Shown here one piece after another: positions 55,043-61,628 of a DNA stretch of 61,628 nucleotides. Location of the stretch: the NCBI RefSeq assembly GCF_000502875.1, contig NZ_AYWX01000001.1, positions 435,553-497,180 of the forward strand, given 5' to 3'. The stretch comes from Mesorhizobium sp. L2C084A000. GTDB lineage: Bacteria; Pseudomonadota; Alphaproteobacteria; Rhizobiales; Rhizobiaceae. The notes under the pieces were generated by a model. That model saw nothing but the letters and a program-made list of their open reading frames with translations. It was not told where the DNA came from and made no database searches. The position numbers and the translations under genes are program-made. The first letter of the stretch is position 1. Each line of letters starts with the position of its first letter.

Positions 55043-56317
55043 TCAGGCCAGGGCTTCCATCTTGCCGGCGGTGGGTATCTGGGAGGCGCCGGCGTTTTCG
55101 ACGATCACCAGATCGAAGCCGCCACCGGCCTTCTTGCGCCACTGCCCGCCAACGAGCGGCGTCTTGCAGACGTTCTTCGCGGCGAAAGGTGGCAATCCCG
55201 CACCGCTCCAGGCCACCTTGCCCACTACCGTCGTCATGTCGGTGGCCGCTATCGCCGCCGCGATCGCCTCGGCATTGGTTGGATCCGACACGCGGCCCAT
55301 GACATTGGCCGCCACCTCGAACAGCGAATGGACAAAACCGATCGGCTGGGTCCAGGGACGGCCGGTCTTGGCGGTGAAATCCGCAGCGAGTTCGGCCGAA
55401 CTCTCGCCCGTCAGCGACGATTTGAACGGATGCGAGGCCGACCACCAGACCTCGGACGAGAGGTTGTGGCCGGCGTCGCCGAGCGTCTCGACCGATTGCG
55501 GGAAAAGGATCGCCTTGGCCACCGTCACCGCCTTGGGCTTGAAGCCCTGCTGGCGGGCCTGGTTCCAGAAGGTGGTGAAGTCGGGCGGAATGACCACCCC
55601 GGTAACGATCTCGGCATTGGCGGCTTTGAAGGCGTTGACCTGCGCGGTGAAATCGTCCGAAAGGTTCTGATAGCGGCCAGGATCGGCAAGGCTGAAGCCG
55701 GCGGCGTCGAGGCCGGGCTTCAACCCATTCTTCGGGTCGCCCCAGGCATTGCCGTCGGCATCGTTGGGGAACAGCCCGCCCACCTTGCCGTTGGTGGAAA
55801 GCTGCTTCCACATGCCGGTGTAGACGGCGATGATGTCTTCGAGACCCCAGAAATAATGATAGCCGAAGTTGAAAGGCTTCCACGAGGCCGGATCGGCCGG
55901 ACTGCCCTGCTGGCCGATGAACCAGGGCTGCCACGGCGCCATCGTCGAGATGACCGGCACGCCCTCCGCCTCGCAGGTGGTGGCCACTGGGTTGGTGTTC
56001 TCGGGCGTCGAGCCGACGAGCATCAGGTTGATCTCGTCATCGACGATCAGGCTCTTCGCCACCTCGGCCGCGCGATTGGGGTTCGACTGGCTGTCCTTGA
56101 CGATGACCTCGAAGTTCTTGCCTGCCTCGGAAGCGAGGAAGGCCTTGATGTTGTAGGCATCGCTCTCCGCGAAGCCGGCAAGCGGCCCGGTCTGCGGCGA
56201 AACATAGCCCAGGCGGATCTTGGCGCCTTGCGCGATGGCCGGCGTCGCCAGGCGCGAACCGGCCAGCGCCAGGCCTGTCGCCGCCGAGGCTTTCAGTAGG
56301 CTACGTCTTGTGATCAT
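55043..56317 (-). CDS. LIV-type substrate-binding protein, importer 2 (Tat signal)
   Basis: A 424-residue Peripla_BP_6 binding protein with a twin-arginine signal (TRRSLLKA, Arg4-Arg5, cleavage near AIAQ). The mature protein begins AKIRLGYVSPQTGPLAGFA. It is the first importer 2 gene, just after maleylacetate reductase, and should bind the aromatic substrate of the hydroquinone/hydroxyquinol enzymes. Confidence 0.88.
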   Translation of the reverse strand: MITRRSLLKASAATGLALAGSRLATPAIAQGAKIRLGYVSPQTGPLAGFAESDAYNIKAFLASEAGKNFEVIVKDSQSNPNRAAEVAKSLIVDDEINLMLVGSTPENTNPVATTCEAEGVPVISTMAPWQPWFIGQQGSPADPASWKPFNFGYHYFWGLEDIIAVYTGMWKQLSTNGKVGGLFPNDADGNAWGDPKNGLKPGLDAAGFSLADPGRYQNLSDDFTAQVNAFKAANAEIVTGVVIPPDFTTFWNQARQQGFKPKAVTVAKAILFPQSVETLGDAGHNLSSEVWWSASHPFKSSLTGESSAELAADFTAKTGRPWTQPIGFVHSLFEVAANVMGRVSDPTNAEAIAAAIAATDMTTVVGKVAWSGAGLPPFAAKNVCKTPLVGGQWRKKAGGGFDLVIVENAGASQIPTAGKMEALA

Positions 56318-56344
56318 GTGTAGTTCCTCCCTCTTGTTTTATTC

Positions 56345-57409
56345 TCAAGCCCCCGGACGGCGTCCCTCCCACGCCGCCTGAAGGAGTTCCCTTATCGATC
56401 CTGGATCGATTGGCCTCGGATTCGCATAGGCATTCTTGACCGCGATCGCCGCCGCGCGGTCGAGATCGGCCTCCTCGATGCCGATCGCCTTCAGGCTCAG
56501 CGGGGAGCCGACCGACTGTGCGAAATCCCAGAGCCCGCCGCCCGCCGAGCCACCACCGAATGCCCTAGTGATCGGACGCAACAGATCAGGCACCGCCGTT
56601 TCGTTGAAGGCGGTCGTGTACGGCAGCAGGATGGCGTGGGTCTCGGCATGCGGCGTATCGAACGAGCCGCCGAAGACATGCGCCAGCTTGTGATGCAGCG
56701 CCATCGAGACATAGCCGAGCGCGGTCGAGCAGCACCAGGCCGCATAGAGCGCCTGCGTCCGCGCCGCGCGATCCTGCGGGTCGCGGATCAGCCTTGGAAT
56801 GCCGTCCTTGAAGGCAATCATGGCATCCCTGCACATGAGCACGATCACCGGGTTGCGATCGGGGGCATACAAGGCCTCCATCGCATGAGCGATCGCGTTC
56901 ATCGCCGAGGTGACGGTGAGACTTACCGGCAGGCTCAGTGTCAGATCGACGTCGTAGATCACCGTCTCGGGGCGAATGTCCGGCGAGCGGCGGGTAGTCT
57001 TCTCGCCGGCCGCCGTCTCGCCGAGGATGTCGGTCATTTCCGAGCCGGCATAGGTGGTGGGAATGACCACCTGGTCGGCGCCCGTGCGCACGGCAATGGC
57101 CTTGCCGAGCCCGGTGGTCGAGCCGCCGCCGAGGCTGACGACCGCCGAAGCGCCGCTGCCGCGGAAGGCACCGACGGCCTTTTCCGTGACCTCGACAGGG
57201 GTATGCATGACCGCGCCGGCAAAGATCCCGGCGGCGAGGCCACCAAGGCTTACGGCCAGTCTTTCCGCATCGCCCATCTGATGCGGTGTCGAAAGCACCA
57301 TCACCTTGTCATGGCCGAGCCGCCGGACTTCCTCTTCGACGCGAGCTATGGTGCCGGCACCGAAGACCACCCGTGTCGTCAGGCCCGGAAAGGTGAAGCT
57401 GTCCATCAT
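56345..57409 (-). CDS. Maleylacetate reductase
   Basis: A 354-residue iron-containing alcohol dehydrogenase of the maleylacetate reductase branch. It has FGAGTIARV at the N terminus, SLGGGSTTGLGKAIA nucleotide loop, PTTYAGSEMT and the metal-ligand region AIAHAMEAL with later HHKLAHVFGG. It reduces maleylacetate, the hydroxyquinol ring-cleavage product, to 3-oxoadipate with NAD(P)H. Two adjacent ATGs (57409, 57406) could start it. It is the key marker that the operon uses the hydroxyquinol pathway. Confidence 0.9.
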   Translation of the reverse strand: MMDSFTFPGLTTRVVFGAGTIARVEEEVRRLGHDKVMVLSTPHQMGDAERLAVSLGGLAAGIFAGAVMHTPVEVTEKAVGAFRGSGASAVVSLGGGSTTGLGKAIAVRTGADQVVIPTTYAGSEMTDILGETAAGEKTTRRSPDIRPETVIYDVDLTLSLPVSLTVTSAMNAIAHAMEALYAPDRNPVIVLMCRDAMIAFKDGIPRLIRDPQDRAARTQALYAAWCCSTALGYVSMALHHKLAHVFGGSFDTPHAETHAILLPYTTAFNETAVPDLLRPITRAFGGGSAGGGLWDFAQSVGSPLSLKAIGIEEADLDRAAAIAVKNAYANPRPIDPGSIRELLQAAWEGRRPGA

Positions 57410-58065
57410 CGCGCCGCCTCCATGCGCGGGCCGCGCCCGGCCGCGAGGTCGTCGAGGATCGTGCCCAGCATGACGATCTCGGCGTCCGAGACCTCATGGC
57501 CCCGTCCCGGGAAGAGATCGGCCCGCAGGCTCGCGCCAATGCGGCCCAGCGACTGCGCGGCATCGGCAAACGCCGAGACTGGTATCCAGGGATCGGCATC
57601 GCCGCCGGAAAGATAGATCGGCATTCCGGCCGGCGCGGCCTCGGATCTTTCGTCCGCCGGAACGCCGACACGGCAGCCCGTGAAGGCCGCCAAAGCATCC
57701 GGCGGCGGCAGCCCCGCGCAGAGGTATTCGATCGACAGACACGCCCCTTGCGAGAAGCCCGCGAGAAGAAGCGGCAGTCCGGGCAGTTCGGCCCGCGCCG
57801 CGACCATTGCGGCCGCAAGGTGGTCGAGCGCGTCGGAAAGCTGCGCCCGGGCGACCGGCGTCAACGGGTCGACGGCACGCGCCTCCCACCACATGCCGTG
57901 TGGTGCACGCGGCAGGATAAAGGCCACGGCGGTTGCGGAAAGCCGCGACAGCACATGGGACTGCATCTCTTCGGGCGATTGGCCACGGCCGTGGACGAAG
58001 ACGCAGATCGCCTTCGCCTCCGGGCCTCTTGGCCCAAGCCGGAGCGGACCGCTGCCTGAACTCAC
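57406..58065 (-). CDS. Phospholipase/carboxylesterase-family hydrolase (MhqD-like)
   Basis: A 219-residue alpha/beta hydrolase of the phospholipase/carboxylesterase group. It has CVFVHGRGQSPEEM, the nucleophile serine in GFSQGA, aspartate in GGDADPWIP and histidine in GRGHEVSD. Genes of this type often pair with a VOC ring-cleaving dioxygenase, as in the Bacillus mhqNOD operon for hydroquinone detoxification. Here the two genes overlap by ATGA. It may hydrolyse the ring-cleavage product or an aromatic ester. Confidence 0.85.
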   Translation of the reverse strand: MSSGSGPLRLGPRGPEAKAICVFVHGRGQSPEEMQSHVLSRLSATAVAFILPRAPHGMWWEARAVDPLTPVARAQLSDALDHLAAAMVAARAELPGLPLLLAGFSQGACLSIEYLCAGLPPPDALAAFTGCRVGVPADERSEAAPAGMPIYLSGGDADPWIPVSAFADAAQSLGRIGASLRADLFPGRGHEVSDAEIVMLGTILDDLAAGRGPRMEAAR

Positions 58066-59021
58066 GTGAAGTCCGCCTCTTCCAGGCCGACCTGCAATTC
58101 GCTCTCACGATCTTTGAACCACGGCGGGAAGACCAGCGTCTTGCCGATCTGGCCCGGAGGCTCGTCCTTGGCCCAGCCTTCCGGCGTGGTCCAGGCAATT
58201 TCGAACAGCGCGCCGCCGGGCGAGCGGACATAGCAGGACTTGAAGTAGTTGCGGTCCTTCTGCTCCGATATATCCGTGAAGCCGAGACCCTCGATATGAG
58301 CGCGCAGTTTCAGCTGGTTCTCTTCGTCGCCGGTGTTGAGGGCGAGGTGGTGGATCGTACCGCCCGCCAGCGTCCAGGTGCCCTGCGGGCTGTCGCGGTC
58401 GACAATGACCTCCACGCGCTGAGCGACGCCGGTCGCGTCGGGCACGCGGAACACCAGTCCCTCATGGTCGTCAGCCTCTTTCTCCAGCGGCAACGCGATG
58501 GTCAGGAAGTCGTCCATCGCAGTGCGGTCCATCACCGCCACCACGGCGCCGTATATTCCCTTGATGCCGTGCGCCTTGCCGATGCCCTGCGCCTCGTTGG
58601 TGATCGGCGCGCGCGTATCCCTGTCGCTTTCCACCAGCTCGTGCGGAATGCCGCAGGGATGTGCGAAAGCCGCACGGTCGGCGCCAAAACGAGTGATCTT
58701 GATGGCCTCGATGCCGCGCGCGTTCAACCGGTCGACCCAGAAATCCGCGGCCCCCTTGGGAATCGACTGCATGATGGTGCGCGACTGGTTGGACCCGCGG
58801 CGGCCATAGACGCCTGGCTTGCGGAACGGGAAGGTGGTGATGATCGTCGAGGCATCGCCGTTGGGCGAGCCGTAATAGAGGTGATAGACAGGGATGACGC
58901 CGTCGAACAAGACGGTGCGCTTCACCGAATGCAGGCCCAGTGCCTTGGTATAGAAATCAAAATCTTCCTGAGCGCTGTCGGTCGAGAGCGTCAAATGGTG
59001 GTAGCCGCTGACACGTGCCAT
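58062..59021 (-). CDS. VOC-superfamily ring-cleaving dioxygenase (MhqO-like)
   Basis: A 319-residue protein with two glyoxalase/extradiol-type (VOC) halves. Metal ligands are probably the early histidines in GYHHLTL, the mid-protein GTIHHLALN and the glutamate in GALFEIAW. The family cleaves hydroquinones or catechols with iron. It follows copy 2 of the hydroxyquinol dioxygenase by 3 bp. The ATG at 59021 has a GGGAGGAG ribosome site. It gives the operon a second ring-cleavage chemistry beside the intradiol enzymes. Confidence 0.85.
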   Translation of the reverse strand: MARVSGYHHLTLSTDSAQEDFDFYTKALGLHSVKRTVLFDGVIPVYHLYYGSPNGDASTIITTFPFRKPGVYGRRGSNQSRTIMQSIPKGAADFWVDRLNARGIEAIKITRFGADRAAFAHPCGIPHELVESDRDTRAPITNEAQGIGKAHGIKGIYGAVVAVMDRTAMDDFLTIALPLEKEADDHEGLVFRVPDATGVAQRVEVIVDRDSPQGTWTLAGGTIHHLALNTGDEENQLKLRAHIEGLGFTDISEQKDRNYFKSCYVRSPGGALFEIAWTTPEGWAKDEPPGQIGKTLVFPPWFKDRESELQVGLEEADFT

Positions 59022-59024
59022 CGG

Positions 59025-59930
59025 TCATCTCCTCCCAGAGGTTTCGGTTTCGCCCCGCCGCTGTGGACAGAGCACGAGGTTGAGGTCGAGCGCGTGCTTC
59101 CGTTTTCCTCCGTTGGGCGGCAGCGCGCGGAACTCGGCCATGAGTTCGGGTTTGACCCCGAAGATGGCATCCCGGCCGATCGCAGGGTCCGACCGGTCGA
59201 AGATGTGGGTCGTCAGCGTCTCGAAGCCCTCCGCCGAGACGCGAAAATGGATATGGGCCGGCCGCTCGAGGCCAAGGCCAAGCGCCGACATCAATTGACC
59301 GACCGGTCCGTCCGATGGCAGCGTGTAGCCCTTCGGCTTCACCGTCACGAAGACGAAGCGTCCCTGCGGATCGGTGCGGAACCGTCCACGCAAATTGAAT
59401 TCCGGCTGCCTGTCGGGTTCCTGGTTCTCGTAGAGACCCTCGGCATTGGCCTGCCAGATCTCGACCATCGCATCGCCGATCGCATCGCCGTCGAGCGCGA
59501 CGATCCGGCCCGCAACCTCCAGCGGCTCGCCCTTGTGATCGCGCGAGATGTTCGCGCCGAGCGGCATCACCGGCACGTCGGCCCGGTAGAAGGGGCCGGC
59601 CAGGGTGTTTGGGGTCGCCCCAACAGGGCGCGGGCTGTTCTGATCCTCGATCAGCGACGACACGCCCAGGACGTCGGCGAACAGCACCCATTCCTGGCGC
59701 CGCGCATCGGCGTAGTGGCCAACCTCGGTCAGAAAATCGATCGCCTGACGGAACTCCTCGCCCGAGGGTCGCAGCTCGACGATCAGCGCGTGCAAACCGT
59801 CGACGGCTGCCTGCGCCGCCGCCGCCAGGCGGGACTGGCCCATTGCCGTCAGGCGCCGTGAGAATTCCTCGGCCTGCGTCGAGATCGCCTTGGGGAATTC
59901 ATCTCGCTTCGGGTCGTGCTGGCCGTGCAT
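59025..59930 (-). CDS. Hydroxyquinol-type intradiol dioxygenase (copy 2)
   Basis: A 301-residue intradiol dioxygenase. Iron ligands are Tyr167 (GLYENQ), Tyr202 (KGYTLP), His226 and His228 (RPAHIH). The N terminus (about 1-40) is longer and more charged than in copy 1, and the sequences differ throughout, so the two are old paralogues. The ATG at 59930 is chosen because further upstream sequence belongs to the divergent LysR region. It is the first gene of the 21-gene operon and would yield maleylacetate for the reductase at 56345. Confidence 0.88.
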   Translation of the reverse strand: MHGQHDPKRDEFPKAISTQAEEFSRRLTAMGQSRLAAAAQAAVDGLHALIVELRPSGEEFRQAIDFLTEVGHYADARRQEWVLFADVLGVSSLIEDQNSPRPVGATPNTLAGPFYRADVPVMPLGANISRDHKGEPLEVAGRIVALDGDAIGDAMVEIWQANAEGLYENQEPDRQPEFNLRGRFRTDPQGRFVFVTVKPKGYTLPSDGPVGQLMSALGLGLERPAHIHFRVSAEGFETLTTHIFDRSDPAIGRDAIFGVKPELMAEFRALPPNGGKRKHALDLNLVLCPQRRGETETSGRR

Positions 59931-60010
59931 TCCGCCGGGGCCTCCCTTCCCCTTGCCAAGCGGGATAGCACGGCCCGACGCGATGCTTGATGAGATGTGG
60001 CGTCCCTTGT

Positions 60011-60025
60011 ATAGCGTTTTGCTAT
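60011..60025. promoter_or_regulatory. LysR-box-like dyad ATAGC-N5-GCTAT overlapping the LysR start codon
   Basis: A perfect 5-bp inverted repeat with the T-N11-A pattern of LysR-type binding sites. It overlaps the ATG of the LysR gene at 60024 and lies about 80 bp upstream of the first aromatic gene. Binding here could repress lysR and position the protein to activate the divergent operon. Confidence 0.6.
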
Positions 60026-60974
60026 GAAGCTGAACGAGCGCCACCTCATGCAGCTCGCCGCGGTGCTGGATGCCGGCGGCGTGTCGGAAGGAGCCGCTAT
60101 GCTGGGCCTGACCCAGCCGGCGGTCAGTCGATCGCTGGCCATGCTGGAGGCGCGGGTGGGCGAGCCGCTTTTCCTCAAGGGTCGCCGGCCGCTGCAGGCG
60201 ACACCGCTCGGCTTCCAGTTGGCGGCGCAGGGCCGCACGATCATCACCGCGTCGCGCAAGGCGTCGGATGCGGTCCAGGGCTTCATGAAAGGCACGAAGG
60301 GCGTCGTCCGTGTCGGCGGCGTGCCCTTCTTCATGGATGCGATGATCAGCCGGATGATCGGAGAATTCCAGAAGCTCGAACCCGAGGTCACCGTTCAGCA
60401 AAGCTATATGAACCTGCCCGAGATGGTCGCGGCGCTGGAGAGCAACCAGATCGATCTCGGGATCGTGCCGATCGGCGTGCTCGACCTGGGACCCGGCTTC
60501 GAATTCACCGAAATCCTGCCCGGACGCAACGTCGTGGCTTGCCGGCCCGACCATCCCCTGCTGCGAAATCGCCGCCTCAGGGCGCATGACCTGACCAGCT
60601 TTCCCTGGGTAGCCCCCCTACCCGGCTCTCCGCTGATGTCGGACCTGCAGATGATCCTGATGAGCATCGGCATGTCGGACCTCAACGTCCGCTATTCGGG
60701 AGGCTCGCTGATGAGCGTGATCAACTTCCTTGCCGAAACCGATGCGCTGGCGGTGCTGCCATTCTCCGTGGTCTTCGCGCAGCGCAAGGAAAACCGGGTG
60801 ACGGTGCTGCCCTATGAAATTCCGCAGCCCAGCCGCTCACTCGGCATCCTGCGCCGGGTCAGCGGACCGCGCTCGCCGGCGGCAGAGCGCTTCGCCGGCC
60901 ACGTCACGACCGCCTTCGAGAATCTGAAGCACATCATCAAACGGCACGAGAATGCCGTCGTCTGGGGGCGGTAA
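60024..60974 (+). CDS. LysR-type regulator of the aromatic operon
   Basis: A 316-residue LysR-type transcriptional regulator. The helix-turn-helix is at residues 5-62 (GLTQPAVSRSLAMLE) and a periplasmic-binding-protein-like effector domain fills the rest. It is divergent from the hydroxyquinol dioxygenase gene with 93 bp between the starts. It probably activates the 21-gene operon in response to the aromatic substrate or a pathway intermediate. Confidence 0.9.
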   Translation: MKLNERHLMQLAAVLDAGGVSEGAAMLGLTQPAVSRSLAMLEARVGEPLFLKGRRPLQATPLGFQLAAQGRTIITASRKASDAVQGFMKGTKGVVRVGGVPFFMDAMISRMIGEFQKLEPEVTVQQSYMNLPEMVAALESNQIDLGIVPIGVLDLGPGFEFTEILPGRNVVACRPDHPLLRNRRLRAHDLTSFPWVAPLPGSPLMSDLQMILMSIGMSDLNVRYSGGSLMSVINFLAETDALAVLPFSVVFAQRKENRVTVLPYEIPQPSRSLGILRRVSGPRSPAAERFAGHVTTAFENLKHIIKRHENAVVWGR

Positions 60975-61314
60975 TCCAGCCGACATGGCACCCCTTACAG
61001 CTCCAAGAGCCAGGAGCGGACGTTTGGAGCAGCGAGACGATCGGGCGTCCATTGGCCAGTCTCGTTTTTCCCGAACGGGATCCCGATTTGAGGAGCTGAA
61101 GGGCACGCCGGTGAGCGCCAGGATCAGCGAAGCTGGTTCATGGCGCCTATTCAGCATCGCCAGCAATGAAGTGCGGCTCTCCCACCCCATTCCGTGCAGG
61201 AATGGAACTCCCGTGCCTGTATTCGGTTGGGTACAAAGCCGGCGTCCCACACGCGCAGACAAGGGTGCGCTGAGGTGACAGATGCTCGACGACGAAGAGA
61301 CCGAAGGTTTGTAA
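60975..61314. other. Intergenic region without recognisable gene
   Basis: Both strands carry open frames of about 100-170 codons here, but their translations are rich in Arg, Ser and Pro and show no domain I recognise, and none has a good ribosome site. I see no repeat, tRNA or terminator. It marks the border between the aromatic operon and a polysaccharide-type locus. Confidence 0.5.
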
Positions 61315-61479
61315 GTGCGAATATCGATCTTGGTTGAGCCTCCTATCACCGGTTTGCCTTCACCTCACGGCGAGGGTAACTCCGCGCGACCAGATCAGCT
61401 AATGTCCTCCAAGACCCCGGGCGTCATCTACGACATCAAGGGTCTGTTCCCCAGGCATGTTACGGATGGGCGCTTCTGA
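61315..61479 (+). pseudogene. Remnant ending like a nucleotide-sugar dehydrogenase (TviB/WbpO type)
   Basis: A 54-codon frame from a GTG at 61315 ends in [19 protein letters not shown], which closely resembles the C terminus of UDP-N-acetylhexosamine or UDP-glucose-type dehydrogenases. Such enzymes have about 420 residues, so nearly the whole protein is missing. The N-terminal residues (VRISILV) vaguely resemble the start of the same family, which would mean an internal deletion; this part is speculative. The stop overlaps the start of the epimerase gene (TGATG), the arrangement usual for intact dehydrogenase-epimerase pairs in polysaccharide loci. Confidence 0.6.
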
Positions 61480-61628
61480 TGAGGGTTCTGGTCACCGGCG
61501 CGGCCGGCTTCATAGGGTATCACGTAGCCAAGCGGCTGCTGGAGCGCGGTGACGAGGTCGTCGGCATCGACAACGTCAACGACTACTACGATCCGCAGAT
61601 CAAGGAGGCGAGGCTGCGGCTCCTGGAC
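61479..61628 (+). CDS. NAD-dependent nucleotide-sugar epimerase, 5' end only
   Basis: The first 50 codons of an extended SDR protein run off the window edge. The N terminus has the GAAGFIG nucleotide loop (residues 7-13), then [16 protein letters not shown], which is typical of UDP-glucuronate 4-epimerase-like proteins. It overlaps the remnant above and probably belongs to a capsule, exopolysaccharide or LPS gene set to the right. Confidence 0.85.
   Translation, partial: MRVLVTGAAGFIGYHVAKRLLERGDEVVGIDNVNDYYDPQIKEARLRLLD

Noticed and set aside
43380..56317. The two LIV importers as branched-chain amino acid transporters or as a recent tandem duplication
   Set aside because: They are embedded in an aromatic operon and differ in sequence and binding proteins. 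No long direct repeat is visible.
60837..61349. Minus-strand frame of 170 codons after the LysR gene
   Set aside because: Low-complexity Ser/Arg-rich translation that overlaps the end of lysR, with no start signal.

Overview
The window is GC-rich, densely coded DNA from an alphaproteobacterium, most likely a Mesorhizobium-like member of the Rhizobiales. The evidence is gene content: an erythritol (ery) operon, several ribose-type sugar ABC transporters, GntR/FCD regulators, a RuBisCO-like protein and long runs of catabolic genes with ATGA/TGATG stop-start overlaps. No tRNA, rRNA, CRISPR array or intact insertion sequence was seen. Almost everything is transport and catabolism of plant-derived carbon, arranged as four blocks.

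Block 1 (about 1-10.1 kb): two GntR/FCD regulators flank a seven-gene minus-strand operon. It encodes a sugar-binding protein, an ABC ATPase, a fused double permease, an SDR dehydrogenase, a lambda-crystallin/L-gulonate-3-dehydrogenase-like enzyme, a DUF849 beta-keto acid cleavage enzyme (BKACE) and an SMP-30 lactonase. Together they read as an oxidative route: sugar to lactone to aldonate to 3-oxo acid, then acetyl-CoA-dependent cleavage. The substrate is unknown; a 2-deoxy sugar or 2-deoxyaldonate fits the chemistry best. This is the best candidate here for an undescribed pathway.

Block 2 (10.4-24.0 kb): a D-apiose regulon. It has apnO, an ABC importer with a DUF2291 lipoprotein, apsD, apnL, a GntR/FCD regulator, a RuBisCO-like protein (oiaX-like), a DUF1537 kinase (oiaK), dhaK and dhaL. 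Three promoter regions share a 21-bp site ending in ATACCAG, the likely operator of the local GntR protein.

Block 3 (24.1-39.3 kb, minus strand): an erythritol operon (eryD-like regulator, DUF2291-ATPase-permease-binding protein, eryA, eryB, eryC-like, a triosephosphate-isomerase paralogue and an RpiB paralogue). Upstream lies a second kinase-DeoR-GlpD unit. The two units have matching promoters with a GTTAA-N-TTAAC palindrome between TTGACG and the -10 box, suggesting one repressor controls both. The C4-phosphate isomerases can serve both erythritol and the L-erythrulose-1-phosphate expected from the apiose branch, which would explain why blocks 2 and 3 converge.

Block 4 (39.7-61.0 kb): a run of 21 minus-strand genes with no gap above about 70 bp, controlled from the left-hand side of a divergent LysR gene. 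It encodes two complete branched-chain-amino-acid-type (LIV/HAAT) ABC importers, two hydroxyquinol-type intradiol dioxygenases, a TfdB-like FAD phenol hydroxylase, a two-component flavin monooxygenase, maleylacetate reductase, a VOC ring-cleaving dioxygenase with an esterase, and side-chain enzymes (hydrolase, alcohol dehydrogenase, SDR). It is an aromatic catabolic operon converging on hydroxyquinol, maleylacetate and 3-oxoadipate. The natural substrate cannot be read from the sequence.

The right edge holds a remnant that ends like a nucleotide-sugar dehydrogenase, joined to the first 50 codons of a nucleotide-sugar epimerase, so a polysaccharide locus starts there.
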